Positions 22,007 to 34,025 of a stretch of DNA of 64,000 nucleotides are shown piece by piece; the stretch's first letter is position 1; the number at the start of each line of letters is the position of its first letter. The DNA is taken from positions 248,001-312,000 of the forward strand of contig NZ_JAMYBK010000001.1 of the NCBI RefSeq assembly GCF_024127895.1. Direction: 5' to 3'. The position numbers were made by a program, and so were the translations under genes. The notes under the pieces are model-generated. The model saw only the letters and a list, made by a program, of their open reading frames with translations, was not told where the DNA came from and did not search any database. Origin of the DNA: Pseudomonas guariconensis. GTDB lineage: Bacteria > Pseudomonadota > Gammaproteobacteria > Pseudomonadales > Pseudomonadaceae.

Positions 22007-22124
22007 GTTCCGCTACCTCGTTCCAAAGGGTGTGCATCGCGCCAGAAAAGTCGCGCAGAGGCGCGAGCCCTGTGGCAGTGTTGGTACTATCCGGGCCATC
22101 TGGCACTGCCCCACAGGGACCAAC

Positions 22125-22763
22125 ATGCAGAATCGCAAAACCGGCGTTCGTGCCCAGCAGGCCGACCGTACCAAGGACAGCATCCTCAAGGCGGCGGTGC
22201 GGGTGTTCAGCAAGCACGGCTTCAGCGGCGGGCGCATCGAGCAAATCTCCAAGCTGGCCAAGTCCAACGACCGGATGATCTATTACTACTTCGGTAACAA
22301 GGAGAAGCTGTTCATCAGCGTGCTGGAACATATCTATGCCAGCTTCAACAAGGCCGAGGGCAAGCTGCGGCTCGACCTCGCCGACCCCGAGGCCGCGCTG
22401 CGCCAGTTGGTGGCGTTCATCTGGGACTACTACCTGCGTCACCCGGAGTTCGTCACCATCCTTGCCACCGAGAACCTGCACCAGGGCCAGCACGCCCGCA
22501 AATCCCTGAACCTGCAGGCGCTGTCGGGCGAGGCGGTCGGCGTGTTGCGGCCGATCATCGAAGCCGGGCAGGCCAAGGGCCTGTTTCGCGACGACATCGA
22601 CATCAAGCACGCCTACCTGATGATCGCCTCGCTCTGCTACTTCTATAACTCCAATTGCTACACCTTGAGCTCGTTCCTTGCCGAGGACCTCACCGACAAG
22701 CGCGCCAAGGACGACTGGCTGCACTTCATCAGCGACCTGGCCCTGCGCGGTCTGCGCCGCTGA
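22125..22763 (+). CDS. nicS: TetR-family repressor NicS
   Basis: This TetR regulator is predicted to repress nicAB and to respond to nicotinate or 6-hydroxynicotinate, as in P. putida KT2440. The N-terminal helix-turn-helix reads TKDSILKAAVRVFSKHGFSG followed by RIEQISKLAKSN and MIYYYFGNKEKLF. A helical ligand-binding domain follows. I chose ATG 22125 because the open frame upstream lacks family sequence. It converges on nicB with a 3-base gap, so the two transcripts probably overlap. Confidence 0.85.
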   Translation: MQNRKTGVRAQQADRTKDSILKAAVRVFSKHGFSGGRIEQISKLAKSNDRMIYYYFGNKEKLFISVLEHIYASFNKAEGKLRLDLADPEAALRQLVAFIWDYYLRHPEFVTILATENLHQGQHARKSLNLQALSGEAVGVLRPIIEAGQAKGLFRDDIDIKHAYLMIASLCYFYNSNCYTLSSFLAEDLTDKRAKDDWLHFISDLALRGLRR

Positions 22764-22766
22764 GGC

Positions 22767-25700
22767 TCAGTGGCTGCCGGGGTTGGCGCGTACCTGTGCG
22801 CTCCTGGCCTGCAACCCTTCCCAGGCCGGTTTGTCGGCGGCGAAGCGTTGGCGCAGGTAGGCTGCCAGGTCTGCCACTTGCCGATCCGACAGGCTGTCCC
22901 TGAAGCCCGGCATGTAGCCCAGGTCGCGGGTCGCCGGGGTCGGGATGCCGTGCAGCACCACGCGCAGCAGGTTGTCCGGCAGGTCGCTGTGGACGTTGCT
23001 GTTGACCGCCATCGACGGGCTGACGCCGAACAGCTTCGGTCCCAGGCCATCGCTGTGGCAGGCCTGGCAGGCGCCCTTGAACACCCGTTCGCCATTGCTC
23101 AGCGACACCTGTGTGTCCGCCTGGGGCGGTGCCTTGGCCGCTACCGCTCGTGGCTCGCCGTCGAGGGAGGCCAGGTAATGGGCGATGGCGCGTACGTCGC
23201 TTTCCGGCAGGGTGGCCAGTTCGCTGACCACAGGGCCCATGGGGCCGGCGGCGACGCCGTGCTTGTCAGAGAAACCGGTACGCAGGTAGTCGAACAGCTC
23301 GCGTTCGCTCCAGGGTATCGACGACGTGCCCAAGGCATTGAGGGCCGGTGCTTCCCAGCCGTCGACCTTGCCGCCGGCCAGATAGCTGCTGCCGGCCTTT
23401 TCGGCGCCCATCAGGTTGCGCGGCGAGTGGCAGGCGGTGCAGTGGCCCAGGCCGTCGACCAGGTAGGCACCACGGTTCCACTGTGCACTGCGCTGCGGGT
23501 CGGGCTGGTACTCGCCGCGCTTGAGAAACAGCGCGTTCCAGCCAGCCATCAGCGGGCGTTGGTTGAATGGGAAGCGCATCTGGTTGGCGGGCGCTTCCTG
23601 GCGTACCGGGGCCTGGGACATCAGGTAGGCATACAGTGCTTGCATGTCGCCGTCGGTGATGTTGCGAAACGAGGTATAGGGGAAGGCCGGATACAGGTGC
23701 CGGCCATCGCGGCTGATGCCTTCGCGCATGGCTCGCTCGAAGGCCGCGAACGACCAGCGGCCGATACCGGTTTCCGGGTCAGGGGTGATGTTGGTGCTGT
23801 ACAACGTGCCGAAGGGTGTTTCCATCGCCAGCCCGCCGGCATTGACCTTGCCGCCGCTCACCGTGTGGCAGACCGCGCAATCGCCCGCGGCAGCCACCTG
23901 GCGCCCCCGTTCGAGCATCGACGCCGACCAGCTGCCAGCCGCAGGCGGCGTCACCGGGGCGATCTCGGCGCGCCAGGGCAGGGCGGTGGCGGCCATGCCC
24001 AGGGCGGCGCCGAACAGGCCGGCGAGCGAGCCGAACCACCACTTCGAGCGCTTGGTCTTCACGTCGCTGGGCGCCGGGGTGTCGTTGCCGGGGTTGTCGC
24101 CGCCCAGCGCCGCACGTACCCGTTCGGCGGTGATCGGCAGCTCACGAAAGCGGATGCCGGTGGCATCGAAGATGGCATTGGCGATAGCCGCGGCGCTTGG
24201 CACCGAGGCCGATTCGCCGCTGCCCATGGGGGGCTCGTGCTGGCGCGGCAGCATCATCACGTCGATGTCCGGAACCTCGGGGAAGGTGAGGATCGGGTAG
24301 CCACCCCATTCCTTGCTCGCCACTTTCGAGTCTTCGAAACTCAACTGCTCCTTGAGCACCCGGCTGGTGGACTGGATCACATTGCCGTGGATCTGGTGCC
24401 GCACCCCTTCCGGGTTGACCATCATGCCGGCGTCATGGCCGATCACCACGCGGGTCACCGCCACTTCGCCAGTGCGCCGGTCCACCGCGACATCGGCGAC
24501 CCAGGCCGCCCAGGCCGCACCGAAACCGGGAAACTTGCTGTGGATGTAGCGCGCATAGGCAAAGCCCCGACCGCGCAGCACGTCACCCTCGGCCGGGGTC
24601 TGCATGGGGGCGTCGTGGGGTTGCCAGCCGGCGCGCTCGGCAGTGGCCTTGACCAGGTCGATGGCCCGTGGGTCGGACAGGTGCTTGAGGCGGTACTCGA
24701 CCGGGTCGACGCCCGCGGCGAAGGCCAGCTCGTCGATGTACGACTCGTGGGCGAAGCTGTTGGGCAAGGCCGATACGCCGCGCATCCACGAGGCCCGCAC
24801 CAGCGGGGTCATGTCGTTGATGGTGACGCGCATGTGTTCGTAGTCGTAGGGCGGGATCGAGGTGCGGTCGCCCATCTCGAACAGCGCCGGCACCGGCTCC
24901 ACGGCTCCTGTCAGCAGCAGGGCGAGGGTGGGGGCGCCATTGGACGGGTAGCTGGTCTGGAAGTCGTAGGCGGCCACGCTGCCGTCGGCGTTGAGCCCGC
25001 CATCGATCTCCATCAGTTGCGCCGTGCCCTTGGGTTCCCACACATGCTCCTGCTCGCGGGTCAGTTGCACCCGCACCGGCCGGCCTACTGCGCGTGACAA
25101 CAGCAGCGCATCGGCGCAGACATCGTCGGCGCAGTTGCGCCCGTAGCATCCGGCCGCTTCCATGCGGATGATCTCGATGCGTTCTTCCGGGCATTCCACC
25201 AGCCATGCCAGGTCGGCGCGCAGCAGGTGCGGGTTCTGGGTACCGGACCAGACGCGGATCTGCCCTTCGGTGTAGTCGGCCAGCGCGCAGGACGGGCCGA
25301 TCGAGCCGTGCAACTGGTACGGCCACAGGTAGCTCCGGCTCAGGCGCTGGCTGGCGTTGGCGATGCCGGCGTCGACATCGCCCTTGTCCAGCACGGTACG
25401 CTGGACCCTAGGGTTGTCGCGGATCGCCTGGGCCACGTCGGACAGGTCGGGAAGCTTGCCGGTCCAGGGTTTCCAGCTGACCTTCAGTTCGTGCGCGGCA
25501 CGCATTGCCTGTTCTTCGCGCTGGGCGACCACGCCGACGAAATCGCGGATCACCACCACCGCGACCACGCCGGGGATATGGGCGATCGACGATTCGTCCA
25601 CTGCCAGCAGGCTGTTGCCGACGAATTCGCCGCTGTCGTAGCCGGCGTAGGGCGGGCGTACCACGCGGCCATGAAGCATGTCGGGCAGGCGCATGTCGTG

Positions 25701-26330
25701 GACGTAGGTCAGCTCGCCGGTGGCCTTGCCGGGGATGTCCACGCGCGCGGCACTACGGCCGACCAGGCGGTAGTCCTCGATGCGCTTGAGCGGCGCGTCG
25801 CCGGAGATGAGCAGTCGATGGCGCTCGCCGCGCACCAGTTCGGCGAACGCCAGTGCACGGCCGTCGCCAGCGATCACCACGCCGTCCTCGATGCGCAGTT
25901 GCTCAACATCGGCAGCCAGCTGCTGCGCTGCTCGTCGCAGGAGGAAGCGCCGTGCCTCCGCCGCCGCGTTGCGCAGCGGCACGGCGGAAATCTGGAGGGT
26001 AGCGCTGGCGATGGTGGCGCCCTGGTTCGGTGCCCGCTCGGTATCGCCGAGCACCATGTGCACCTGGTCCATGCGCAGGTCCAGTTCCTCGGCGACGATC
26101 TGCGCCAGCGAGGTGCGGATGCCGGTGCCCAGGTCCACGTGGCCGTTGAAGGCGTAGACCGTTCCATCGTCACTGACGGCTAGGAACAGCGCCAACTCCT
26201 TGTCCTTGACCTCCGGCGTCACGCCCTTGGCCACCGGGCCCGAGGGCGGGACGATCTCGTCGACGATGAGCAGTACGCCGGTCTTGGCCAGCAACTGGTC
26301 GCGGGTGGGAACCTGCTGTGAGTGATTCAT
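22767..26330 (-). CDS. nicB: Nicotinate hydroxylase large subunit, molybdopterin plus triheme cytochrome c
   Basis: This is the catalytic subunit of the two-component nicotinate hydroxylase, which converts nicotinate to 6-hydroxynicotinate and passes electrons to the respiratory chain. The protein has 1187 residues. Residues 1-740 are an aldehyde-oxidase/isoquinoline-oxidoreductase-like molybdopterin domain (FNGHVDLGTGIRTSLAQI, MGSGESASVPSAAAIANAI). A membrane helix lies around 757-785. Three cytochrome c domains follow, with CAVCH near 816, CTACH near 963 and CQACH near 1087. ATG 26330 follows a good ribosome site 14 bases after nicA. The length and fused hemes match NicB of KT2440 and explain why no FAD subunit is needed. 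Confidence 0.95.
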   Translation of the reverse strand: MNHSQQVPTRDQLLAKTGVLLIVDEIVPPSGPVAKGVTPEVKDKELALFLAVSDDGTVYAFNGHVDLGTGIRTSLAQIVAEELDLRMDQVHMVLGDTERAPNQGATIASATLQISAVPLRNAAAEARRFLLRRAAQQLAADVEQLRIEDGVVIAGDGRALAFAELVRGERHRLLISGDAPLKRIEDYRLVGRSAARVDIPGKATGELTYVHDMRLPDMLHGRVVRPPYAGYDSGEFVGNSLLAVDESSIAHIPGVVAVVVIRDFVGVVAQREEQAMRAAHELKVSWKPWTGKLPDLSDVAQAIRDNPRVQRTVLDKGDVDAGIANASQRLSRSYLWPYQLHGSIGPSCALADYTEGQIRVWSGTQNPHLLRADLAWLVECPEERIEIIRMEAAGCYGRNCADDVCADALLLSRAVGRPVRVQLTREQEHVWEPKGTAQLMEIDGGLNADGSVAAYDFQTSYPSNGAPTLALLLTGAVEPVPALFEMGDRTSIPPYDYEHMRVTINDMTPLVRASWMRGVSALPNSFAHESYIDELAFAAGVDPVEYRLKHLSDPRAIDLVKATAERAGWQPHDAPMQTPAEGDVLRGRGFAYARYIHSKFPGFGAAWAAWVADVAVDRRTGEVAVTRVVIGHDAGMMVNPEGVRHQIHGNVIQSTSRVLKEQLSFEDSKVASKEWGGYPILTFPEVPDIDVMMLPRQHEPPMGSGESASVPSAAAIANAIFDATGIRFRELPITAERVRAALGGDNPGNDTPAPSDVKTKRSKWWFGSLAGLFGAALGMAATALPWRAEIAPVTPPAAGSWSASMLERGRQVAAAGDCAVCHTVSGGKVNAGGLAMETPFGTLYSTNITPDPETGIGRWSFAAFERAMREGISRDGRHLYPAFPYTSFRNITDGDMQALYAYLMSQAPVRQEAPANQMRFPFNQRPLMAGWNALFLKRGEYQPDPQRSAQWNRGAYLVDGLGHCTACHSPRNLMGAEKAGSSYLAGGKVDGWEAPALNALGTSSIPWSERELFDYLRTGFSDKHGVAAGPMGPVVSELATLPESDVRAIAHYLASLDGEPRAVAAKAPPQADTQVSLSNGERVFKGACQACHSDGLGPKLFGVSPSMAVNSNVHSDLPDNLLRVVLHGIPTPATRDLGYMPGFRDSLSDRQVADLAAYLRQRFAADKPAWEGLQARSAQVRANPGSH

Positions 26331-26344
26331 GCTTGTCTCCGGGC

Positions 26345-26812
26345 TCAGGCCTGGCGGCCGGCTGCGCGACGCACGGCGCGCAGGATTTCGACGTGGGTGC
26401 CGCAGCGGCAGAGGTTGCCGGACAGTTCGTTGCGGATCTGTTCGTCGTTGGGGTTGGGGATGCGGTCGAGCAGGGCCTTGGCGGTCATGATCATGCCGTT
26501 CATGCAGTAGCCGCATTGCGCTGCCTGCTCGTCGATGAACGCCTGCTGCACCGGGTGCGGCGCGGCCTTGCTGCCGAGCCCTTCGAGGGTGGTGATATCG
26601 CGGCCTTCGGCACCGGACAGCGGGATCACGCAGGCGCGTGCCGCGACACCGTCGATGATCACCGTGCAGGCGCCGCATTCGCCCAGGCCGCAGCCGTATT
26701 TCGGGCCGTTCAGGCACAGGTCGTTGCGCAGGACCAGGAGCAGTGGCGTGTCGGGCGTCGCGCTGACCTCGACTGCCTGGCCGTTGACTCGCAGGGAGAT
26801 GTCTTTTTGCAT
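26345..26812 (-). CDS. nicA: Nicotinate hydroxylase small subunit, [2Fe-2S]
   Basis: This iron-sulfur subunit carries electrons from the NicB molybdenum site to its heme domains. The 155-residue protein has a plant-type ferredoxin cluster (GCGLGECGACTV) and a second [2Fe-2S]-binding domain (QCGYCMNGMIMTAKALL and NLCRCGTH). I chose ATG 26812, giving MQKDISLRVNG, over the longer open frame from 26908. The preceding region holds a candidate NicS operator, so nicAB is one inducible unit. Confidence 0.94.
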   Translation of the reverse strand: MQKDISLRVNGQAVEVSATPDTPLLLVLRNDLCLNGPKYGCGLGECGACTVIIDGVAARACVIPLSGAEGRDITTLEGLGSKAAPHPVQQAFIDEQAAQCGYCMNGMIMTAKALLDRIPNPNDEQIRNELSGNLCRCGTHVEILRAVRRAAGRQA

Positions 26813-26901
26813 GGTTCGCTCATCTCTGGAGGTTGCTTGCCGTTCATGGGCGAGTATCGGGGCGCTACCAAAGGACTCAACGGGGGCGTTTTTTCGGTAA
26901 G

Positions 26902-26923
26902 TACTCACTACATTAAATGAGTA
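26902..26923. promoter_or_regulatory. Candidate NicS operator upstream of nicAB
   Basis: TACTCA-N10-TGAGTA is a perfect inverted repeat about 90 bases upstream of the nicA ATG, in the right place to control the nicAB promoter. Assignment to NicS is inferred from position. Confidence 0.5.
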
Positions 26924-26978
26924 GGCAAGAAGCAGGCCAGGGATGATTGCGGCTATGTCAGTCAGTCAAGTCGTGCGT

Positions 26979-27013
26979 TGCCATCATGGGGCGCGAAGCG
27001 GCCCCCAATGGCA
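26979..27013. repeat. REP-like hairpin between nicR and nicAB
   Basis: TGCCAT and ATGGCA flank a GC-rich imperfect stem (GGGGCGCGAAGCGGCCCC) resembling the REP half found elsewhere in the window. It lies 35 bases past the nicR stop and probably ends the nicXR transcript before the nicAB promoter. Confidence 0.6.
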
Positions 27014-27047
27014 TGAACGCCTGTGAAGAAAACTGCCCCGGGACGGA

Positions 27048-27530
27048 TCAGCCAGCCGACTCGTCGCTGTCGATCATCTTGCGCAGCAGGAACAGGATCG
27101 CCACCTGCTCCGCCGCGTTCAGGCTGCCCATGCTCAGTTCGCTGATCCGGCGGGCGCAGGGGATCATGGCGTCGAGCAGGGTGTTGCCCGCCTCGGTGAG
27201 TTCGACGATGACCTTGCGCCGGTCGCCTGGGTCTGGCGACAGCTGGATCAGGCCACGGCTCTTGAGGCGCTCGACGATGCCACGAATGGTCGCCTGGTCC
27301 ACCGCGGTGGCCTTGATCAGCTCGGCCTGGGAGCTGGGGCCGTTGTCGCGCAGGGCGCACAGGGTGACGAACTGGATCGAGGTGAGCTGCGGGTCGCAGG
27401 CCTGCTGCTGGAAGATCGCCGTGTGCCGCTGATAGGCCTTGCGCAGCAGGTGGCCGATCTGTTCGGTGACATCGTAGGGCGTGGCGTCGATCTGTGGGGC
27501 GGCGGGAGCTGGGCTGGGTTTTCTGGGCAT
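27048..27530 (-). CDS. nicR: MarR-family regulator NicR
   Basis: This repressor is expected to control the lower nicotinate pathway (nicCDEFTP and nicXR) and to be released by 6-hydroxynicotinate, as in KT2440. The 160-residue protein has a MarR winged helix: SQAELIKATAVDQATIRGIV is the recognition region and SPDPGDRRKVIVELTEAG is the wing. It lies 84 bases downstream of nicX in the same direction, which matches a nicXR operon. Candidate palindromic sites lie in the nicX-nicC divergent promoter. Confidence 0.9.
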   Translation of the reverse strand: MPRKPSPAPAAPQIDATPYDVTEQIGHLLRKAYQRHTAIFQQQACDPQLTSIQFVTLCALRDNGPSSQAELIKATAVDQATIRGIVERLKSRGLIQLSPDPGDRRKVIVELTEAGNTLLDAMIPCARRISELSMGSLNAAEQVAILFLLRKMIDSDESAG

Positions 27531-27614
27531 GTGATGGCTTGGCTTGTGTGGAGGGGGCTGGCCGGCCCCCGGTAGCGGAGCGTCCGGCCAGTATAACCAA
27601 GCCGCGGGTCAGGG

Positions 27615-28667
27615 CTAGCGGGCTTTGGAGGCCTCGGGGGCGACCACGTCGCCGGCCAGCACCACGGCCTGGTCGTCGAGGTAGATGTCGCAGTTGCGCA
27701 GCGGGATATCCATGTGGCACGGCGTCTTGCGCTTGCCGCCGACCTCGGTGTTGGGGCCGGTGGAGAACAGGAAGTTGCCATAGAAGGCGCGGGCGTCCAT
27801 GCACATGCCGTCGTTGCGGTCGTGCAGGCCCATGGCGGTCCATTGGGCGCGGGGTTGCAGGCCCCAGCCGATATGGGAGATGCCGTACACCTCGGGGTCG
27901 TCGAAGTATTTCATGTAGTCGCGCAGGTACTCGGCCTCGAAGCCACCGTGGATGCCGGTGATGAAACCCTTCTCGATCTCCAGGGTGATGCGTTCGCGGC
28001 AGTAGGTCTTGAACGGCAGCAGGATGTCGCCCACGTCCAGCACCAGGGTGCCCTCCGCGCTGTCCTCGTTCGGCCAGGTGAACAGGAAGCCGCTGGGCCA
28101 GTGGTCCCAGCGCCCGGGTTCGTCGGCGTAGCCGTATTCGGTGACGGCCGGGTACTGGCCCAGCGGGGCATGGAAATCGCTGCCGGCCTTGGAGCGCACG
28201 TGCAGGGCGCGCGCCTGCTTGAGCATGGCCTCGGCGGCCTGCACGCGACGCTTGTCCTCTTCGTTCGGCAGCATCCGCGCCAGCACTTCCGGCGGCTCCA
28301 CGGCCAGCAGGATGCGCGTGCCGGTCTTGAGGATCTGCTCCTGCTCGGGGGAGTGCAGCAGCATCATGGTGTCGACGATCAGGTCGGCGGCTTCCAGGGC
28401 GCGCTGGGCGGCGAGGTTGCCGGTGAGCGCCGTGTCGCCGCAGTAGGCGGTCATGTCGTTGCCCATGGCCCTGGGGTGGTTGAACGACGGCAGCTCCACC
28501 GCATAGACCTTGGCCTTCAGGCGCTGCGCCGCTTCCATCGCCGCGTTCACCGTGCGTGGGTCGGAATAGTGACTCTTGAGCACGGCCACGCTCTGGGTTT
28601 CGTCCACGCGGGACAGCTTGAGCACGTGCTCGAACATCTGGGTCAGTTCTGCGTTGCTAACCGGCAT
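27615..28667 (-). CDS. nicX: 2,5-dihydroxypyridine 5,6-dioxygenase
   Basis: This iron(II)-dependent ring-cleaving dioxygenase opens 2,5-dihydroxypyridine to N-formylmaleamate. The 350-residue protein belongs to the M29 aminopeptidase-like NicX family, shown by DRNDGMCMDARAFYGNFLFS and HIGWGLQPRAQW. I chose ATG 28667, preceded by AGGAG at good spacing; the open frame to 28712 adds non-family residues. It is divergent from nicC and leads nicXR. Confidence 0.94.
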   Translation of the reverse strand: MPVSNAELTQMFEHVLKLSRVDETQSVAVLKSHYSDPRTVNAAMEAAQRLKAKVYAVELPSFNHPRAMGNDMTAYCGDTALTGNLAAQRALEAADLIVDTMMLLHSPEQEQILKTGTRILLAVEPPEVLARMLPNEEDKRRVQAAEAMLKQARALHVRSKAGSDFHAPLGQYPAVTEYGYADEPGRWDHWPSGFLFTWPNEDSAEGTLVLDVGDILLPFKTYCRERITLEIEKGFITGIHGGFEAEYLRDYMKYFDDPEVYGISHIGWGLQPRAQWTAMGLHDRNDGMCMDARAFYGNFLFSTGPNTEVGGKRKTPCHMDIPLRNCDIYLDDQAVVLAGDVVAPEASKAR

Positions 28668-28747
28668 CGGGTTTCTCCTGGTCAGGCGTGAAGGGGGAGG
28701 CCGTTGCACCATGGTGGTGCCACGTGCTTCGTTGTAGTGCTTATAAA

Positions 28748-30948
<2,201 letters not shown>

Positions 30949-30961
30949 AGGAGCACGCAAC

Positions 30962-31714
30962 ATGACCAAGCTGTATCGCATCGGCCAGATCGTGCCGAGC
31001 TCGAACACCACCATGGAGACCGAGATCCCGGCGATGCTCATGGCGCGCCAGGCCATCCGCCCCGAGCGTTTCACCTTCCACTCCAGCCGCATGCGCATGA
31101 AACAGGTGAAGAAGGAAGAGCTGGCGGCGATGGACGCCGAGTCCGACCGTTGCGCGGTCGAGCTGTCCGACGCCAAGGTCGACGTGCTGGGCTACGCCTG
31201 CCTGGTGGCGATCATGGCCATGGGGCTGGGCTACCATCGCCAGTCGGAAAAGCGCCTGCAAAAGGCCACCGCCGACAATGAGGCGCAGGCCCCGGTGATC
31301 ACCAGCGCCGGTGCCCTGGTCGAAGCCTTGCACGTGATGAAGGCCAAACGCATCGCCATCGTCGCGCCCTACATGAAGCCGCTCACCGAACTGGTGGTGA
31401 ACTACATCCGTGAAGAAGGCTTCGAGGTGCAGGACTGGCGCGCGCTGGAAATCCCCGACAACCTCGCCGTGGCCCGCCACGACCCGGCCAACCTGCCCGG
31501 TATCGTCGCCGACATGGACCTGGAAGGCGTCGATGTGGTGGTGCTGTCGGCCTGCGTGCAGATGCAGTCGCTGTCGGCGGTGGCCAAGGTCGAGGCGCAG
31601 ACCGGCAAGCCGGTGGTCACTGCGGCCATCGCCACCACCTACGCCATGCTCAAGGCCCTGGACCTGGAGCCAGTGGTGCCGGGTGCCGGTGCCTTGCTGT
31701 CGGGCGCCTACTGA
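30962..31714 (+). CDS. nicE: Maleate cis-trans isomerase
   Basis: This isomerase converts maleate to fumarate, which enters the TCA cycle. The 250-residue protein belongs to the Asp/Glu/hydantoin racemase family and has two catalytic cysteines, C80 in LGYACLVAIMAMG and one near residue 198 in VVLSACVQMQS. ATG 30962 is preceded by GAAGGAG; the longer open frame from 30890 overlaps nicD and was not used. It lies between nicD and nicF, which supplies its substrate. Confidence 0.94.
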   Translation: MTKLYRIGQIVPSSNTTMETEIPAMLMARQAIRPERFTFHSSRMRMKQVKKEELAAMDAESDRCAVELSDAKVDVLGYACLVAIMAMGLGYHRQSEKRLQKATADNEAQAPVITSAGALVEALHVMKAKRIAIVAPYMKPLTELVVNYIREEGFEVQDWRALEIPDNLAVARHDPANLPGIVADMDLEGVDVVVLSACVQMQSLSAVAKVEAQTGKPVVTAAIATTYAMLKALDLEPVVPGAGALLSGAY

Positions 31715-31728
31715 GTCGGGAGGCGGAA

Positions 31729-32370
31729 ATGAGCGACGTGCAGAGTGCAAGCGACAACTACCAGGGCGTGTGGGGCCAGCGCATCGGCTTCGGCCGCAAG
31801 CCTGCCTTGCTGCTGATCGACTTCATGCAGGGCTACACCACACCAGGTGCGCCGCTCTACGCCCCGGGCGTGGTGTCGGCGGTGGAGCAGGCCGCTGGCC
31901 TGCTGGAACTGGCCCGTGGCTGCGGTACCCTGGTGGTGCATACCAACATCCGCTACCAGCCTGGGCATTTCGCCGATGGGGGTATCTGGGTGCGCAAGGC
32001 GCCGGTGATGAAGGACATGGTCGAGGGCAACCCGCTGGCGGCGTTCTGCGCCCCGGTGGCGCCACGGCCAGGGGAGCCGGTGATCAGCAAGCAGTACGCC
32101 AGTGCCTTCTTCGGTACCAGCCTGGCCTCGCTGCTGCATGCACAAGGGGTCGACACCGTGGTGCTGGCCGGCTGCTCCACCAGCGGCTGCATCCGTGCCA
32201 GCGCGGTGGACGCCGTGCAGCATGGGTTCCGTACCATCGTGGTTCGTGAATGCGTGGGCGATCGCCATCCCGCTCCCCACGAGGCCAACCTGTTCGACAT
32301 CGACAGCAAGTACGGCGATGTCGTCAGTCGGCAGGAAGCCATGGAACAACTGGCGCGCCTGGCCGGCTGA
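31729..32370 (+). CDS. nicF: Maleamate amidohydrolase
   Basis: This isochorismatase-like cysteine hydrolase deaminates maleamate to maleate and ammonia. The catalytic triad can be placed at D31 (LLLIDFMQGY), K121 (VISKQYASAFFG) and C154 (CSTSGCIRASAVDA), with the usual cis-peptide region just before the cysteine. It has 213 residues. It follows nicE by 14 bases in the nicCDEFTP unit. Confidence 0.94.
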   Translation: MSDVQSASDNYQGVWGQRIGFGRKPALLLIDFMQGYTTPGAPLYAPGVVSAVEQAAGLLELARGCGTLVVHTNIRYQPGHFADGGIWVRKAPVMKDMVEGNPLAAFCAPVAPRPGEPVISKQYASAFFGTSLASLLHAQGVDTVVLAGCSTSGCIRASAVDAVQHGFRTIVVRECVGDRHPAPHEANLFDIDSKYGDVVSRQEAMEQLARLAG

Positions 32371-32574
32371 CTCGACCGGCGCACCCATAACAATCGAGGA
32401 ACGGCGCGGGAAGCCCGTTCCCTGGCCGCCTGCTGTCTGGGCGACCTCCCCGCAGGAGCGCTCGGGGATCTTGTGACGCTGCCCTGGAAAGTCGCTTGTA
32501 GTTCGCGGCGCTCCCGGAGCGTCGAAAACTGCTGGCCTATACAACAACCACAAGTCGCCGCCAGGAGACAGAAA

Positions 32575-33888
32575 ATGCCCATTGCGAATGCAACCACGGT
32601 CCATAGCGAAGCCGACCATGGCACACAAGCGCTTTATCGAAAGATCACATGGAGGCTCATCCCCTTCCTGTGCTTCTGCTATCTCGCCGCTTATCTCGAC
32701 CGCATCAACGTCGGCTTCGCCAAGCTGCAGATGCTCGAAGACCTGCAGTTCAGCACCGCGGCCTATGGCCTGGGCGCCGGGCTGTTCTTCGTTGGCTACA
32801 TCATCTTCGAAGTGCCCAGCAACCTGATCCTCGAGCGTGTCGGTGCGAAGATCTGGATCGCCCGTATCATGATCACCTGGGGCCTGCTCTCGGCCTGCAC
32901 CATGTTCGTCACCAGCACCACCCAGTTCTATATCCTGCGTTTCCTGCTGGGGGCCGCCGAGGCGGGCTTCCTGCCGGGCGTGCTGTACTACCTGACCATG
33001 TGGTACCCGACCTACCGGCGTGGGCGCATCATCGCCCTGTTCATGATCGGGCTGCCGCTGTCGAGCGTGATCGGCGGGCCTATCTCCGGCTGGATCATGG
33101 GCCATTTCGACCAGGTGCACGGTTTGCACGGCTGGCAATGGCTGTTCTTGCTGGAGGCGATCCCGAGTGTGCTGCTCGGTATCCTGACCTTCTGGGCGCT
33201 GCCCAACAACTTCCAGCAGGCCAAGTGGCTGTCGGAGGACGACAAGGCGCAACTGGCCAGCGATCTCGCCGCCGATGACGCGGAAGGGAAGGGCAGCAAG
33301 CACAGTTTCCGCGATGGCTTTTTCAACCTGAAGGTGTGGATGCTCGGTGGCATCGACTTTTCCATCCTGCTCAGCGCCTATGCCATGGGCTTCTGGATGC
33401 CGACCTTCATCCGCGACGCGGGCGTCAGCGACACCTTCCACATCGGCCTGCTGACCGCCATCCCCAGCCTTGCCGCCTTGCTCGGCATGCTGATGATCGG
33501 TGCGAGCTCCGACCGTCATCGCGAACGCCGCTGGCACATCATCGTGCCCTTCGTCATCGGTGCGTTCGCCATGGCCGGCAGTACCCTGTTCAGCTACAAC
33601 CTGGTGGTGACCGTGGTGCTGTTCTCCATCGCCTCGGCTGCGATCATCGGCGCGGTACCGGTGTTCTTCAGCCTGCCGGCGACGTTCCTCAAGGGTACCG
33701 CCGCGGCCACCGGCTTCGCCCTGGCCTGCTCGCTGGCCAACATCGCGGGCCTGGTGAGCAACTCGCTGATGGGCCTGGTGACCGACCTTACCGGCACCTC
33801 CCATGCCGCGCTGTGGGTGTTCGCAGGCTGCCTGATCCTCAGCTGCTTCCTGGTGATCGCCTTGCCGGCCAAGCTGGTCAACCGCTAG
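32575..33888 (+). CDS. nicT: MFS transporter NicT, nicotinate/6-hydroxynicotinate uptake
   Basis: This inner-membrane major facilitator of the anion:cation symporter (ACS) family probably brings pyridine carboxylates into the cell. The 437-residue protein has 12 predicted helices and the family motif [14 protein letters not shown] in the first helix region. ATG 32575 was chosen for its upstream AGGAGA; the extended frame from 32473 is not membrane-like. A 204-base gap follows nicF and contains only a short GC-rich hairpin. The exact substrate is inferred from the cluster. Confidence 0.87.
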   Translation: MPIANATTVHSEADHGTQALYRKITWRLIPFLCFCYLAAYLDRINVGFAKLQMLEDLQFSTAAYGLGAGLFFVGYIIFEVPSNLILERVGAKIWIARIMITWGLLSACTMFVTSTTQFYILRFLLGAAEAGFLPGVLYYLTMWYPTYRRGRIIALFMIGLPLSSVIGGPISGWIMGHFDQVHGLHGWQWLFLLEAIPSVLLGILTFWALPNNFQQAKWLSEDDKAQLASDLAADDAEGKGSKHSFRDGFFNLKVWMLGGIDFSILLSAYAMGFWMPTFIRDAGVSDTFHIGLLTAIPSLAALLGMLMIGASSDRHRERRWHIIVPFVIGAFAMAGSTLFSYNLVVTVVLFSIASAAIIGAVPVFFSLPATFLKGTAAATGFALACSLANIAGLVSNSLMGLVTDLTGTSHAALWVFAGCLILSCFLVIALPAKLVNR

Positions 33889-34025
33889 GCGGCCGACCGG
33901 CTTTCGTAACGGCAGTGCAGGCGGGCCCTGGGTCCGCTTGCCGATCCCCCTTGTCGCACTCCGCCCGTGGTTGGCCCCAGGCCACCGCGACGGATCGCCA
34001 TTGCCCGAAATCCAGGAGTCGTTCC

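Noticed and set aside
22770..25097. 775-codon plus-strand frame opposite nicB
   Set aside because: The minus strand encodes NicB with three heme motifs and molybdopterin signatures; the plus frame has no recognisable motif.
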